The notes beneath the pieces are model-generated. The model had not been told where the DNA came from. It did not search any database and was given only the letters and a program-made list of their open reading frames with translations. A program made the position numbers and the translations under genes. From positions 7,490,001-7,554,000 of the forward strand of contig NZ_CP109171.1 of the NCBI RefSeq assembly GCF_036246005.1: a DNA stretch of 64,000 nucleotides. Reading direction: 5' to 3'. Below, one piece after another: positions 33,895-42,645 of the stretch; the stretch's first letter is position 1, and each line of letters starts with the position of its first letter. This DNA is from Streptomyces sp. NBC_01723. GTDB lineage: Bacteria > Actinomycetota > Actinomycetes > Streptomycetales > Streptomycetaceae.

Positions 33895-34709
33895 CGGGCC
33901 GCCCCGACCAGCTCGGGCCCGGCCGCCGCCCGGCGCCGCGGCTGCGCCCGGCGCGACGGCAGCGCGCACCGCCGCCGGTGCGGCGGGCGCAGCACCGCGA
34001 GCGCCAGACCGAGCAGCGCCGTCGCCGCGACCGCGTCCAGCCAGTAGTGGTTCGCGGTGCCCACGATCACCAGCAGGGTCAGCAGCGGATGCAGCAGCCA
34101 CAGCCACCGCAGCCGGGACCGGGTCGCGACGACCAGGCCGACCGACACCATCAGCGCCCAGCCGAAGTGCAGCGACGGCATCGCCGCGAACTGGTTCGAC
34201 AACCCGTCCGTGGCGGGCGGCCCGTACACCGAGGGGCCGTACACCCGGGCCGTGTCGACCATCCCGGCGGCGCCCAGCATGCGCGGCGGCGCGAGCGGGA
34301 ACAGCAGGTGCAGCACCAGCGCCGCGCCGGTCACGGCGGCCAGCACCCGGCGCGCCCACACGTAGTGCGCGGGCCGTCGCAGGTAGAGCCAGACCAGGAA
34401 GACCACGGTGGCCGGGAAGTGCACGGCGGCGTAGTAGGTGTTCGCCGAGTGGACCAGCGCGTCGCCGTGCAGGAGCAGGGACTGCACCGAGCCCTCGTCG
34501 GGCAGTCGCAGCGCCCGCTCCCCGTCCCACACCCGTCGGGCGTTGCGGAAGGCCTCCGCGGTGTGCCCCGTCGCCAGCTGCCGGCCGAACTTGTACACGA
34601 GGAAGAGCCCGGCCACGAGCAGCAGCTCGCGGACGAGCGGCGGGCGCGCGGGCGTGCCCGGCCCCGCCTGTGGGGGCTCCGCTCTGGCGGGCTCGCTGCG
34701 GGCTTTCAT
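33891..34709 (-). CDS. PAP2-superfamily membrane phosphatase/transferase
   Basis: The 272-residue protein has about six transmembrane helices and the PAP2 catalytic motifs: AMPSLHFGWALMV (SxxxH-type, catalytic His) and VIVGTANHYWLDAVA (second His plus Asp). The first motif is the AUR1/inositol-phosphoceramide-synthase-like variant common in actinobacteria, often annotated as PAP2 or inositol phosphorylceramide synthase-type. The active site should face the outside of the membrane. ATG 34709 follows AGAGGCCGGGGG; ATG 34724 is possible. It is the first gene after the TetR operator array and is coupled to the DMT transporter. Confidence 0.83.
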   Translation of the reverse strand: MKARSEPARAEPPQAGPGTPARPPLVRELLLVAGLFLVYKFGRQLATGHTAEAFRNARRVWDGERALRLPDEGSVQSLLLHGDALVHSANTYYAAVHFPATVVFLVWLYLRRPAHYVWARRVLAAVTGAALVLHLLFPLAPPRMLGAAGMVDTARVYGPSVYGPPATDGLSNQFAAMPSLHFGWALMVSVGLVVATRSRLRWLWLLHPLLTLLVIVGTANHYWLDAVAATALLGLALAVLRPPHRRRCALPSRRAQPRRRAAAGPELVGAAR

Positions 34710-34724
34710 CCCCCGGCCTCTCAT

Positions 34725-34790
34725 CGATACGACCTCGTTCCGATACGACAGTGTACCGATACGCTCGGGTACCGGTACACTGGCGTATCG
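34725..34790. promoter_or_regulatory. Phased TetR operator array (CGATACG at exact 16-bp intervals)
   Basis: CGATACG occurs at 34725, 34741 and 34757, a variant CGGTACA at 34773, and the reverse complement CGTATCG at 34784-34790. The direct copies are exactly 16 bp apart. The array fills the divergent promoter region between the PAP2 gene (start 34709) and the tetR gene (start 34840), so binding could repress both. Confidence 0.75.
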
Positions 34791-34839
34791 ATAGACGCTC
34801 GAGGCAGACTCGAGACGCACCGGACGAGGAGCAGGGACC

Positions 34840-35451
34840 ATGACGTCGCAGGCCGCGGACCGACCGGAACCGGTCGGCACCTCGCGCCGCTCCAAGATCA
34901 CGCCCGAGCGTGAGCAGGAGTTCTTCGACGCCGTGCTCGAACAGATCCGGGCCTGCGGGTACGACGCCGTCACCATGGAGGGCATCGCCGCCAGCACCAG
35001 GTGCAGCAAGTCCACGCTCTACCGGCAGTGGAAGACCAAGCCCCAGTTCGTGGCCGCCGCACTGCGCTCCCACCGGCGGGTGCGCTTCGCCGGCATCGAC
35101 AGCGGATCGCTCGCCGAGGACCTGCGCCAGGCGGCCCGCATCGCGGGGGAGTGGTCCGGCAAGGACACCCTGCTCCAGGCGCTCGGGCACGCGGTCATGC
35201 AGGACCCGGAGCTCCAGCGCGCGCTGCGCGAGGCGCTGGTGGAACCGGAGATCGCCGCGCTCCGGGAGATCCTGCGGCGCGGGGTCGAGCGCGGCGAGGT
35301 CGACGCGGACCATCCGGCCCTGGAGTACGTGCCGGCGCAGATGTTCGGCGTGCTGAGGATGCGGCCCGTCGTCGAGGGCGAGTACGCCGACGCGGAGTAC
35401 CTCGTCCGGTTCGTGGAGGCCGTCGTGCTCCCGGCGCTCGGCCTCCCCTGA
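34840..35451 (+). CDS. TetR-family regulator (AcrR type)
   Basis: The 203-residue repressor has a canonical N-terminal HTH (about 25-70: EFFDAVLEQIRACGYDAVTM, EGIAASTRCSKSTLYRQWKT) and a TetR C-terminal ligand domain of the type seen in streptomycete exporter regulators (ALGHAVMQDPELQRALREAL, ALEYVPAQMFGVLRMRPVV). ATG 34840 is preceded by ACGAGGAGCAGGG. It most likely controls the divergent PAP2-DMT operon and itself through the CGATACG array. The ligand is unknown. Confidence 0.88.
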   Translation: MTSQAADRPEPVGTSRRSKITPEREQEFFDAVLEQIRACGYDAVTMEGIAASTRCSKSTLYRQWKTKPQFVAAALRSHRRVRFAGIDSGSLAEDLRQAARIAGEWSGKDTLLQALGHAVMQDPELQRALREALVEPEIAALREILRRGVERGEVDADHPALEYVPAQMFGVLRMRPVVEGEYADAEYLVRFVEAVVLPALGLP

Positions 35452-35531
35452 GACCCAGGCCGCCGTCCGTGGGATGACTGGACGGTGGTCTGCCCGCGCC
35501 GCACCGTGGGGACGGGGGCGGCGCGCACCCC

Positions 35532-35579
35532 CGGCCGGGCCGGGGCGCCCTCTGAGCGGAGGGGCGCCCCGCCCGGCCG
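35532..35579. terminator. Long hairpin terminator between tetR and the DUF2510 gene
   Basis: The left arm CGGCCGGGCCGGGGCGCCC and right arm GGGGCGCCCCGCCCGGCCG pair over about 18 bp with a single bulged C, around an 11-base loop. It lies between two convergent genes (ends 35451 and 35604). Confidence 0.8.
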
Positions 35580-35603
35580 ATCGACGTGCGGGGCCGGGTC
35601 CGG

Positions 35604-36608
35604 TCAGACGTCCTGCCCGTTGCCGCCCCCCGCGGCGCCCGCCTCGATGCCCTTGGTGATCTCGTCGAGTACCGCCTGCTTCTCCCCGACGTCGACACCG
35701 AAGCGGACGACGACGAGACGCTCGGGATCGGCCGGCGAGGGGAAGGCGAGCGACTGGACGTACCCGTCGGCGCCCTTGGCCGTGACCGCCTGCCAGCGGA
35801 CCAGGTAGCCCTTCTGCCCGGCGACCGTGACCGCCTCGGACGCCAGTTCCTTGTGCGAGGTGATCCCGCCGTAGGACTTGCCGCCGTAGGATTCCTCGGC
35901 GTTCGCCTCGATGTCGGCCTTCGCGACCTCCTCCGCGGTGTCGCCCTTGGTGCGCAGCACCATCGCCGGGGCCGAGTAGGCGCCGCCCTTGGTGCAGGTC
36001 GCGGAGGAGTCGCCGGGGCACTTGTAGCTGTCGTCGGACGTCACCGACGCGCCGACCTCCAACTGCTGCCCGGACCAGCCGTCCGGGATGGGCAGGGTGA
36101 TCCCGCTCAGCCGGTCCGGCACCGACCCGCTGTCGATCGTCGGCGGCTCCGACTCGCCCGGCGAGTCCGGCGCGGGCGACTCGCCGCCCCCGCCGTCACC
36201 CCCGCGCGGGTCGCCGAAGGGGGCGTCCTCGCCGCCGGGGCCGCGCCGGTCCTGCTGCGAGGATCCCGCGCTGTCGCCGTCCGAGCCGTCACCGGCCAGC
36301 GCGTACACACCGACACCGATGCCGGCCAGCACCGCCACCGCCGCCGCGACGGCTATGCCGGTGGTCAGCCGGCGCCGCCGCGCGGAGGGCGGCTGCACGG
36401 GCATGCCCGGATAACCCTGGTGCACGGGGTACGGTCCCGGTGCCGCGCCCGGCGCCGGCTGCTGCGCGGGAGGGGCCCACGCGGCGTCCTGCCCGACGGG
36501 GCGGACCTGGTCCGTCCACGCCTTGCCGTCCCACCAGCGTTCGGTGGCGGGACCGTCCTGCTTCTGTCCGGGGTCCGGGTACCACCCGGGAGGAGTCACC
36601 TGCGTCAT
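35604..36608 (-). CDS. DUF2510-domain membrane-anchored protein
   Basis: The 334-residue protein starts with a DUF2510 motif (TPPGWYPDPGQ, then RWWDGKAWTDQVRP; residues 5-40). A Pro/Gln-rich linker, RRRR stop-transfer and one transmembrane helix (LTTGIAVAAAVAVLAGIGVG, about 82-102) follow, then a Gly/Asp/Ser-rich spacer and an extracellular domain with one cysteine pair (SYKCPGDSSATCTKGG). The topology suggests a cytoplasmic N-terminus and outside C-terminus. Actinobacterial DUF2510 proteins are usually membrane or secretion-linked, but no activity is established. ATG 36608 has GGTGACTCCTC-type context only on the other strand, so the ribosome-binding site is weak. Confidence 0.75.
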   Translation of the reverse strand: MTQVTPPGWYPDPGQKQDGPATERWWDGKAWTDQVRPVGQDAAWAPPAQQPAPGAAPGPYPVHQGYPGMPVQPPSARRRRLTTGIAVAAAVAVLAGIGVGVYALAGDGSDGDSAGSSQQDRRGPGGEDAPFGDPRGGDGGGGESPAPDSPGESEPPTIDSGSVPDRLSGITLPIPDGWSGQQLEVGASVTSDDSYKCPGDSSATCTKGGAYSAPAMVLRTKGDTAEEVAKADIEANAEESYGGKSYGGITSHKELASEAVTVAGQKGYLVRWQAVTAKGADGYVQSLAFPSPADPERLVVVRFGVDVGEKQAVLDEITKGIEAGAAGGGNGQDV

Positions 36609-36761
36609 GTACCCACCGTATGAGGCGTCGGTGAAAGCCGGATGAGAGGCCCCGCGACGACGCCCGCCGCCGACCCGCCACCGCCCCGCGGCAGCGACGA
36701 GTTGACGCCGCCCGCCAGGTGCCACCGCAGATGACGGGCCCGGCGCGTCGACCGGGCTTTA

Positions 36762-36862
36762 CCCCAAGTCACCCGTCACGGCAACTGCTCGCCGGACCAT
36801 GCACCACGTGCCCGGCCGGAGGGCTAGGCTCAGTGCTCGTACGTCATTCGGGCGACTTGGGG
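36762..36862. promoter_or_regulatory. Widely spaced inverted repeat flanking the promoter/RBS of the ATPase gene
   Basis: CCCCAAGTCACCCG (36762-36775) and CGGGCGACTTGGGG (36849-36862) are complementary at 13 of 14 positions, 73 bp apart. The right copy runs into the GGGGAGGT ribosome-binding site of the gene at 36873. They could be paired operator half-sites or an mRNA structure masking the RBS. Confidence 0.5.
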
Positions 36863-36872
36863 AGGTAGCGGG

Positions 36873-39551
36873 ATGACGGAGGTACGGCGGGCGGTCGCCG
36901 CCTCGGCCTCCCTCTGGGAGCGCGACGAGGAAGTCGCCACCATCACAGCGGCGGTCCACGCCCTCCATGCCGACCGCTCGTCCTCCGGCCTGCTGCTGGA
37001 GGCGCGCGGCGAGGCCGGAGTGGGCAAGAGCGCGCTGCTCGCCGAGACCCGCCGCATCGCCGAGGCGCTCGGCTGCACCGTCTGGTCGGCACGCGGCGGC
37101 GAGACCCTCAGGTCCGTCCCCTTCAACGTCGTACGCCAACTCCTCCAGCCCGCGCTGGTGTCGATGCTGCCCGAGGAGGCCCGCGAGTACCTCGGCGACT
37201 GGTACGACATCGCGGGCCCCGCCCTCGGCATAGTGGACCCCGGCGAGCGGCAGGCCGACCCGCAGGGCGTGTGCGACGGCCTCGTCGCCGCCGTGCGCCG
37301 CCTCGCCCGCCGGGAGTGGCCGCTGGTGCTGCTCATCGACGACGCCCACTGGGCCGACCAGGAGACCCTGCGCTGGCTCGCCGCGCTCGCCGGCCGGCTC
37401 GACGAGACCTCGGTGCTGATCGTCCTCGCCCGCCGCCCCGGCGACGTGAGCGGCGACAGCGCCCGCCACCTCGACGAGGCCGCCGCGGTGGGCCGGCCCC
37501 TCACCCCGCTGAACGCCCTCACCCCCGACGCGACGGCCGGACTGACCCGCGCCACGCTGGGAGCCCACGCCGACGCCGCGTTCTGCCGCGAGGTGTGGGC
37601 CGTCACCGGCGGCAACCCCTACGAGACCGTCGAACTCCTCGCCAAGGTCCAGGACAGCGAGCTGCAACCGGTCGAGGCGGAGGCCGCCGAGTTGCGCGCC
37701 CTGAACCGCTCCGCGCGGGGCGGCGGACTCGTCGCCCGGCTGGAACAACTCGGCGTCGACTCCACCCGGTTCGCCTGGGCCGCGGCCATCCTCGGCGGTG
37801 GCATCACCGTCGACATGGTGGCCCGCCTCGCCACCCTCGACCGCGCCGACGCCGCCCGCTGCGCCGAGCTGCTGTCCGACGCCCGCATCCTCGCCGCGAC
37901 CGGCCCCGTCCCCGGTCAACCGGGCGACGGCGACCTGGAGTTCGTCCATCCACTGATCGCCACCGCCGTCTACAACTCCATCCCCGACGCGCTGCGCACG
38001 GCGATGCACGGCATAGCGGCCCAACTGGTCACCGACTCCGGCCTCGGCGCCGCGGCCGCCTCCCGCCACCTGCTCCAGGTCTATCCCGACGACGATCAGG
38101 AAGTCGTCGAGCAACTGCGCGAAGCCGCCCGGGAACACCTGGCCGTCGGCGCCCCGGACGCGGCCCGCCGCTGCCTGGAACGCGCCCTGCGGGAACCGCC
38201 GTTGCCCGCCACCCACGCACGCGTGCTCTTCGAGCTGGGCTGCGCCACCCTCCTCACCGCGCCCGCCACCACCATCGGACACCTGCGCACCGCGCTCGCC
38301 ATGCCGGGACTCGACGGCGAGCAGCGCGTCGACGCCGTCTTCCGGCTCTCGCAGGCCCTGCTCCACAACGACCAGCTGGAGGAGGCCGTCCGCACCGTCG
38401 AGGCGGAGGCCGCCCGCAACCCGGACCCGTCCGCGCGGCTGCGGCTCCAGGCCGCCCAGTACATGTGGGAGGGCATCCACGCGGGCGAGACGTCCTCGCC
38501 CCGCCGCTCCGCCCGCCTGGCCGAACTCGCCGCCACCTGCACCGGCCGCGACAACGCCGAACGCGCCCTGCTCATCCTGCGCGGCTTCGACGCCATGACA
38601 CACGGCGAGAGCGCCGAGGAGGTCGTCGAACTCTGCGACCGGGCCCTGGTCAACGGACGCCTCGCACCCGGGCTCGGCTGGACCGACACCGAGTGGGGCC
38701 TGGAACTGCCCATGATGCTGGCCAGCTCCTACGCCTACGCCGACCGGCTCGACCGCGCCGAGGCACTGTTCACCGAGGCCCTTCGCGCCTACGAGACGGC
38801 GGGCTGGAGCGGCGGCCACCTCTCCCTCGCGCACGCCTACGTCGGCCTCGGCCACCGCAGGCGAGGACGCCTCAAGGAGGCCGAGGCGTCGCTGCGCGAA
38901 TCCCTGCGCATCGCCGAACGCGTCGGCCGCGGACTGCCGTTGTACTGGTCGGCGATCTGCAACCTGATCGACACCCTGCTCGCCCGCGGCCATGTCGCCG
39001 AGGCCCGCACCCTCGCCGACCAGTACGGCTTCGCCCCGCCCTACCCGTCGACGATCGTGCTCCCCGACCCCCGCTCCGTGCGCGGCCGGCTGCTGCTGGC
39101 GACCGGCCGCACCGAGGAGGGCGTCAACGAGCTGGAAGCCGCCGAGAAGGCCGCCGCCGTCCGCGGCCGGCACAACCCCGTGGTGGTGCCCTGGGCGACC
39201 GAACTGGCCCGCGCCCTCGCCACCGAGGACCCCGGCCGCGCTGCCCGGCTGGCCAGTGACGCCCGCCGCCAGGCGGAGCGCTTCGGCACCGACACCGCCA
39301 TAGGAGAGGCCCTGCGCTGCGCCGCCGCGCTGGAGACCGGCCAGCGCGCGGTCCGGCTCGCCGCCCAGGCCGTCACCTACCTGGAGGCCTCGCCCTGCCA
39401 GTACGAACACGCCGCCGCCCGCGTGGAGTACGGCATCGCGGCCCGATCGGCGGCCGAGCTGAACCGGGGCCTGGCGCTGGCGGACTCGTGCGGCGCCGAC
39501 GGGCTGGTGGCCCGGGCCCGCGAGGCGCTGGCGGTGGTGCACGCGGGCTGA
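36873..39551 (+). CDS. Large AAA ATPase with TPR-like repeats; LAL-type regulator lacking the LuxR HTH
   Basis: The 892-residue protein has an N-terminal P-loop ATPase (Walker A GEAGVGKS, residues 46-53; Walker B VLLIDDAHWAD, about 152-162). A long helical-repeat region follows (about 390-890: AYADRLDRAEALFTEALRAY, LGHRRRGRLKEAEASLRESL), as in LAL (MalT-like) regulators. LAL proteins end in a LuxR HTH; this one stops at REALAVVHAG with none, and no frameshifted HTH follows before the pcaL stop 22 bp later. It might act as a signal-responsive ATPase scaffold or partner (inference). GGGGAGGT precedes the ATG. It converges with the pca operon. Confidence 0.85.
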   Translation: MTEVRRAVAASASLWERDEEVATITAAVHALHADRSSSGLLLEARGEAGVGKSALLAETRRIAEALGCTVWSARGGETLRSVPFNVVRQLLQPALVSMLPEEAREYLGDWYDIAGPALGIVDPGERQADPQGVCDGLVAAVRRLARREWPLVLLIDDAHWADQETLRWLAALAGRLDETSVLIVLARRPGDVSGDSARHLDEAAAVGRPLTPLNALTPDATAGLTRATLGAHADAAFCREVWAVTGGNPYETVELLAKVQDSELQPVEAEAAELRALNRSARGGGLVARLEQLGVDSTRFAWAAAILGGGITVDMVARLATLDRADAARCAELLSDARILAATGPVPGQPGDGDLEFVHPLIATAVYNSIPDALRTAMHGIAAQLVTDSGLGAAAASRHLLQVYPDDDQEVVEQLREAAREHLAVGAPDAARRCLERALREPPLPATHARVLFELGCATLLTAPATTIGHLRTALAMPGLDGEQRVDAVFRLSQALLHNDQLEEAVRTVEAEAARNPDPSARLRLQAAQYMWEGIHAGETSSPRRSARLAELAATCTGRDNAERALLILRGFDAMTHGESAEEVVELCDRALVNGRLAPGLGWTDTEWGLELPMMLASSYAYADRLDRAEALFTEALRAYETAGWSGGHLSLAHAYVGLGHRRRGRLKEAEASLRESLRIAERVGRGLPLYWSAICNLIDTLLARGHVAEARTLADQYGFAPPYPSTIVLPDPRSVRGRLLLATGRTEEGVNELEAAEKAAAVRGRHNPVVVPWATELARALATEDPGRAARLASDARRQAERFGTDTAIGEALRCAAALETGQRAVRLAAQAVTYLEASPCQYEHAAARVEYGIAARSAAELNRGLALADSCGADGLVARAREALAVVHAG

Positions 39552-39573
39552 CGGTCCGCCCCACCGGGGGACC

Positions 39574-40695
39574 TCACCCCGGGGTGCCGTCCTCCTCGGC
39601 CAGCACCCGCTGGGCCGTCGCGAACGCCGAGTTCGCCGCCGGCACCCCGCAGTACACCGCCGTCTGGAGCAGCACCGCACCGATCTCGTCCGGCGTCAGC
39701 CCGTTGCGCCTGGCCGCCCGCACGTGCAGGGCCAGCTCCTCGTAGTGGCCGTGCGCGACCAGCGCGGTCAGCGTGACCAGGCTGCGCTCGCGCCGGGACA
39801 GCGTCTCGTCGGTCCAGATCTCACCCCACGCGTAGCGCGAGATGAAGTCCTGGAAGCGGGCGGTGAACGGGGACTGGCGGGCCTGCGCCCGGTCCACGTG
39901 GGCGTCGCCCAGCACCTCGCGCCGTACCGCCATGCCCCGCCGGGCGTCGCCGCCGAGATGCGCCCGCAGGGCGGCCAGCACCGCCTCCGGACGCTCGGCC
40001 GGCGCCAGGTGCGAGGCGCCGGGGATCTCCGTGAGCGTCGCGCCCGGCACCGCGTCGGCGATCTCCCGCAGATGCGCGGGCGGCGTGGCCGGATCCTCGC
40101 GCCCGGCGATCAGCAGCGTCGGCGCGGTGATGTCGCCGAGCCGGTCCCGCAGGTCGAAGGCGGCCAGCGCGTCGCAGCAGGCGGCATAGGCGCCGGGGTC
40201 GGCGTCCCGGTGGTCGCGGACCAGCCGCGGCACGGTGAACCCGGGGGTGAACCACCGGGCCTCCGCGCCGTCCGCCAGCCGCACCAGCCCCTCCGCGCGC
40301 ACCTGCGCGGCCCGCTCCTCCCACGGCTTCGCGCCGTTGAAGTGCGCCGACGAGCAGACGACCGCCAGCGACGACACCCGATCCGGATGGTGCACGGCCA
40401 GGTGCAGGCCCACCGCCCCGCCCAGCGACACCCCGGCGTAGGCGAACCGCTCCACGCCGAGCGAGTCGGCGAGGGCCAGCACCAGCCCGGCGAGGTCACC
40501 GACGGTGGCGCCCGGTCCGATGAGGTCGGCCGCCGAACCGCCGTGCCCGGGCAGGTCCCAGCGGATCACCCGGTGCCCCGCGGACAGCTCGGGTGCCACC
40601 GCGTCCCACAGGGCGTACGAGGTGCCCAGCGAGGGCCCGAGCAGCAGCGGGGGCGCGGAGGCAGGGCCTTCGGCCAGGTGGTCGAGCATGGTCAA
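39574..40695 (-). CDS. pcaL: PcaL: fused 3-oxoadipate enol-lactonase and 4-carboxymuconolactone decarboxylase
   Basis: This 373-residue bifunctional enzyme catalyses two consecutive steps of the beta-ketoadipate pathway. Residues 1-245 are an alpha/beta-hydrolase lactonase with the nucleophile elbow AGVSLGGA, IAGREDPATPP (acid) and GASHLAP (His). Residues 255-373 are the carboxymuconolactone decarboxylase domain (GMAVRREVLGDAHVDRAQAR; FQDFISRYAWGEIWTDETLS). The fusion is typical of actinomycetes. TTG 40695 sits in TTGA overlap with the pcaB stop, five bases after GGAG; ATG 40689 is the alternative start. It is the last gene of the pca operon. Confidence 0.93.
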   Translation of the reverse strand: MTMLDHLAEGPASAPPLLLGPSLGTSYALWDAVAPELSAGHRVIRWDLPGHGGSAADLIGPGATVGDLAGLVLALADSLGVERFAYAGVSLGGAVGLHLAVHHPDRVSSLAVVCSSAHFNGAKPWEERAAQVRAEGLVRLADGAEARWFTPGFTVPRLVRDHRDADPGAYAACCDALAAFDLRDRLGDITAPTLLIAGREDPATPPAHLREIADAVPGATLTEIPGASHLAPAERPEAVLAALRAHLGGDARRGMAVRREVLGDAHVDRAQARQSPFTARFQDFISRYAWGEIWTDETLSRRERSLVTLTALVAHGHYEELALHVRAARRNGLTPDEIGAVLLQTAVYCGVPAANSAFATAQRVLAEEDGTPG

Positions 40696-42038
40696 CGTCG
40701 CTCCAGAGCACGGTCGGTCAGGGCTCCCGCGGAGCCGGTGTAACGGACGGGGTCGGTGAGGGCTTCGAGGTCCATGGCCCGCAACTCCGGTACCTCGGCG
40801 AGCAGTTCATCCAGGGTCCGGTCCTCGGTGTACGTGCGCGCCGCCAGTTCGGTGAGCAGCGCCCTGGCGCGGGACCGGCCGAGCACCGGCGTCAGTTCGG
40901 CGGCGAGCCGCTCGGACACGATCAGCCCGTGGGTGAGGCCGAGGTGCGCGCGCATCACGTCCGGCCGCACCCGGAGCCCCTCGGCCAGCTCGGCGGCGTC
41001 CCGGGCCGCGCCGCCGGTCAGCCGCAGCAGGTCGCGCAGCGGCTCCCACTCGGCGTGCCAGGCGCCCGCCGGACGCTCGTCCTCGGCGGTCAGCGAGCCG
41101 TACAGCACCGCCGCGAGCTGCGGCGCGCGCCGGGCCGCCGCCGCGATCAGCGTGGACCGTACGGGGTTGGCCTTGTGCGGCATCGCCGAGGAGCCGCCGC
41201 CCCCGCCCTCGGCGACCTCGCCGATCTCGGTGCGGGAGAGCGTCAGCACGTCGGCGGCGATCTTCCCGAGCGCCCCCGCGGCGAAGGTGACGGCCCCGGC
41301 CAGGTCGGCGACCGGGGTGCGCAGCGTGTGCCACGGCAACAGCGGCGCCCGCAGGCCCAGTTCGTGGGCGTACGCGGCAGGGAGCGCCATCGGGTCCGGC
41401 ACGCCGTACGCCCCGAAGGCGGCCAGGGTGCCCGCCGCGCCGCCGAGCTGCGCGGGCAGGGTGTCGCGTACGGCGGCGACGCGGTCCCGCGCGTCCAGGA
41501 CCAGCGCGCGCCATCCGGCCGCCTTCAGCCCGAAGGTCGTCGGTACGGCGTGCTGGGTGAGCGTCCGGCCCGGCATCGCCGTGTCCCGGTGCTCGGCGGC
41601 CAGCAGGGCCAGCGCGCGTTCCGTGCGCGTGAGGTCGGGGAGCAGCAGGTCCAGGGTGCGGGCGGCGACCAGCATCGTCGCCGTGTCCATGATGTCCTGG
41701 CTGGTCGCACCCCGGTGGACGTACGGCCCGTACTCCTCGCCGACCGCCCCGGTCAGGTCGGCCACCAGGGGGATGACCGGGTTTCCGCCGCTGCGGGCGC
41801 GTTCCGCCAGGGACCGCACGTCGAACCGGGCCGGATCACCGGCGGCCTCCGTCACCGCGGCCGCCGCCCCGGCGGGCGCCAGTCCCAGGGCGGCCTGGGC
41901 GCGGGTCAGGGCCGCCTCGGCGTCCAGCAGGGCACGCAGATACGCGCGGTCGCCGGTCGCCGGCCCGGTCGGCGAGCCCGCCCGGCCGGGGGCGAGAAGG
42001 CTCGTGTCGGCGTCGCCGGGATCCGCGGGTGATGTCAC
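40692..42038 (-). CDS. pcaB: 3-carboxy-cis,cis-muconate cycloisomerase
   Basis: This 448-residue member of the fumarase/aspartase superfamily converts 3-carboxymuconate from protocatechuate cleavage to 4-carboxymuconolactone. The superfamily signature GSSAMPHKANPV lies near residue 290. The HRGATSQDIMDTATMLVAAR and TLTQHAVPTTFG helices carry the other active-site residues. The N-terminus has a variable Ala/Gly/Pro-rich stretch. GTG 42038 overlaps the pcaG stop. It is coupled to pcaL downstream. Confidence 0.94.
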   Translation of the reverse strand: MTSPADPGDADTSLLAPGRAGSPTGPATGDRAYLRALLDAEAALTRAQAALGLAPAGAAAAVTEAAGDPARFDVRSLAERARSGGNPVIPLVADLTGAVGEEYGPYVHRGATSQDIMDTATMLVAARTLDLLLPDLTRTERALALLAAEHRDTAMPGRTLTQHAVPTTFGLKAAGWRALVLDARDRVAAVRDTLPAQLGGAAGTLAAFGAYGVPDPMALPAAYAHELGLRAPLLPWHTLRTPVADLAGAVTFAAGALGKIAADVLTLSRTEIGEVAEGGGGGSSAMPHKANPVRSTLIAAAARRAPQLAAVLYGSLTAEDERPAGAWHAEWEPLRDLLRLTGGAARDAAELAEGLRVRPDVMRAHLGLTHGLIVSERLAAELTPVLGRSRARALLTELAARTYTEDRTLDELLAEVPELRAMDLEALTDPVRYTGSAGALTDRALERR

Positions 42039-42640
42039 TGGAACTCCAGGAAGACCGTCTCGCCCTCGCCCTGAAGGCGGATGTCGAAACGGTACGTCCC
42101 ACGGCCCTCGTCCGCCGCGACCAGCGTGTCGCGGCGCTCCGCCGGCACCCGGGCCAGCAGCGGGTCGGCGGCGAGCAGCGCCTGGTCGTCCGGCAGGTAG
42201 ATCCGGGTGTACAGGTGCACGAGGAGTCCGCGCGCGAAGACGCACACGCTGACGCACGGCGCGCTCCGCCCGCGGGCCCCGGGCCGCAGTGTCCGCGCGT
42301 ACCAGTGGCCGTTCGCGTCGGTCTGGATCCGGCCGAAACCGGTGAACTCCACCCCGTTGCGGCCCAGGAAGCCGCCGGAGGCGGGGTCGCGTCGCATGGA
42401 GCCGTCCGCGGTCGGCGTCCTTCCCTCGGTGTCCGGACCCCACAGCTCCACGAGCGCGTCCGGCAGCGGGGCGCCCTCCCCGTCGTACACGTACCCGTGC
42501 ACGGTGATCGTGTCCGGATGACCGGCCGGTGCGATGTCCTCGCCGCCGGGGAAGGGCAGCGCGTACCCGTAGAACGGGCCGACGGTGTGCGACGGAGTGG
42601 GCAGGACCTGCCCCGGCTCGCTGGTGTCGATCTTCGTCAT
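42035..42640 (-). CDS. pcaG: Protocatechuate 3,4-dioxygenase alpha subunit
   Basis: This 201-residue subunit has the intradiol-dioxygenase beta fold (VLPTPSHTVGPFYGYALPFP; ITVHGYVYDGEGAPLPDALV; YRFDIRLQGEGETVFLEF). As in other alpha subunits, the iron ligands are not conserved, because iron is held by PcaH. The two subunits form the (alpha-beta)n enzyme that cleaves protocatechuate between its hydroxyls. ATG 42640 lies 5 bp after the pcaH stop, so both are made together. Confidence 0.93.
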   Translation of the reverse strand: MTKIDTSEPGQVLPTPSHTVGPFYGYALPFPGGEDIAPAGHPDTITVHGYVYDGEGAPLPDALVELWGPDTEGRTPTADGSMRRDPASGGFLGRNGVEFTGFGRIQTDANGHWYARTLRPGARGRSAPCVSVCVFARGLLVHLYTRIYLPDDQALLAADPLLARVPAERRDTLVAADEGRGTYRFDIRLQGEGETVFLEFQ

Positions 42641-42645
42641 GGGGG

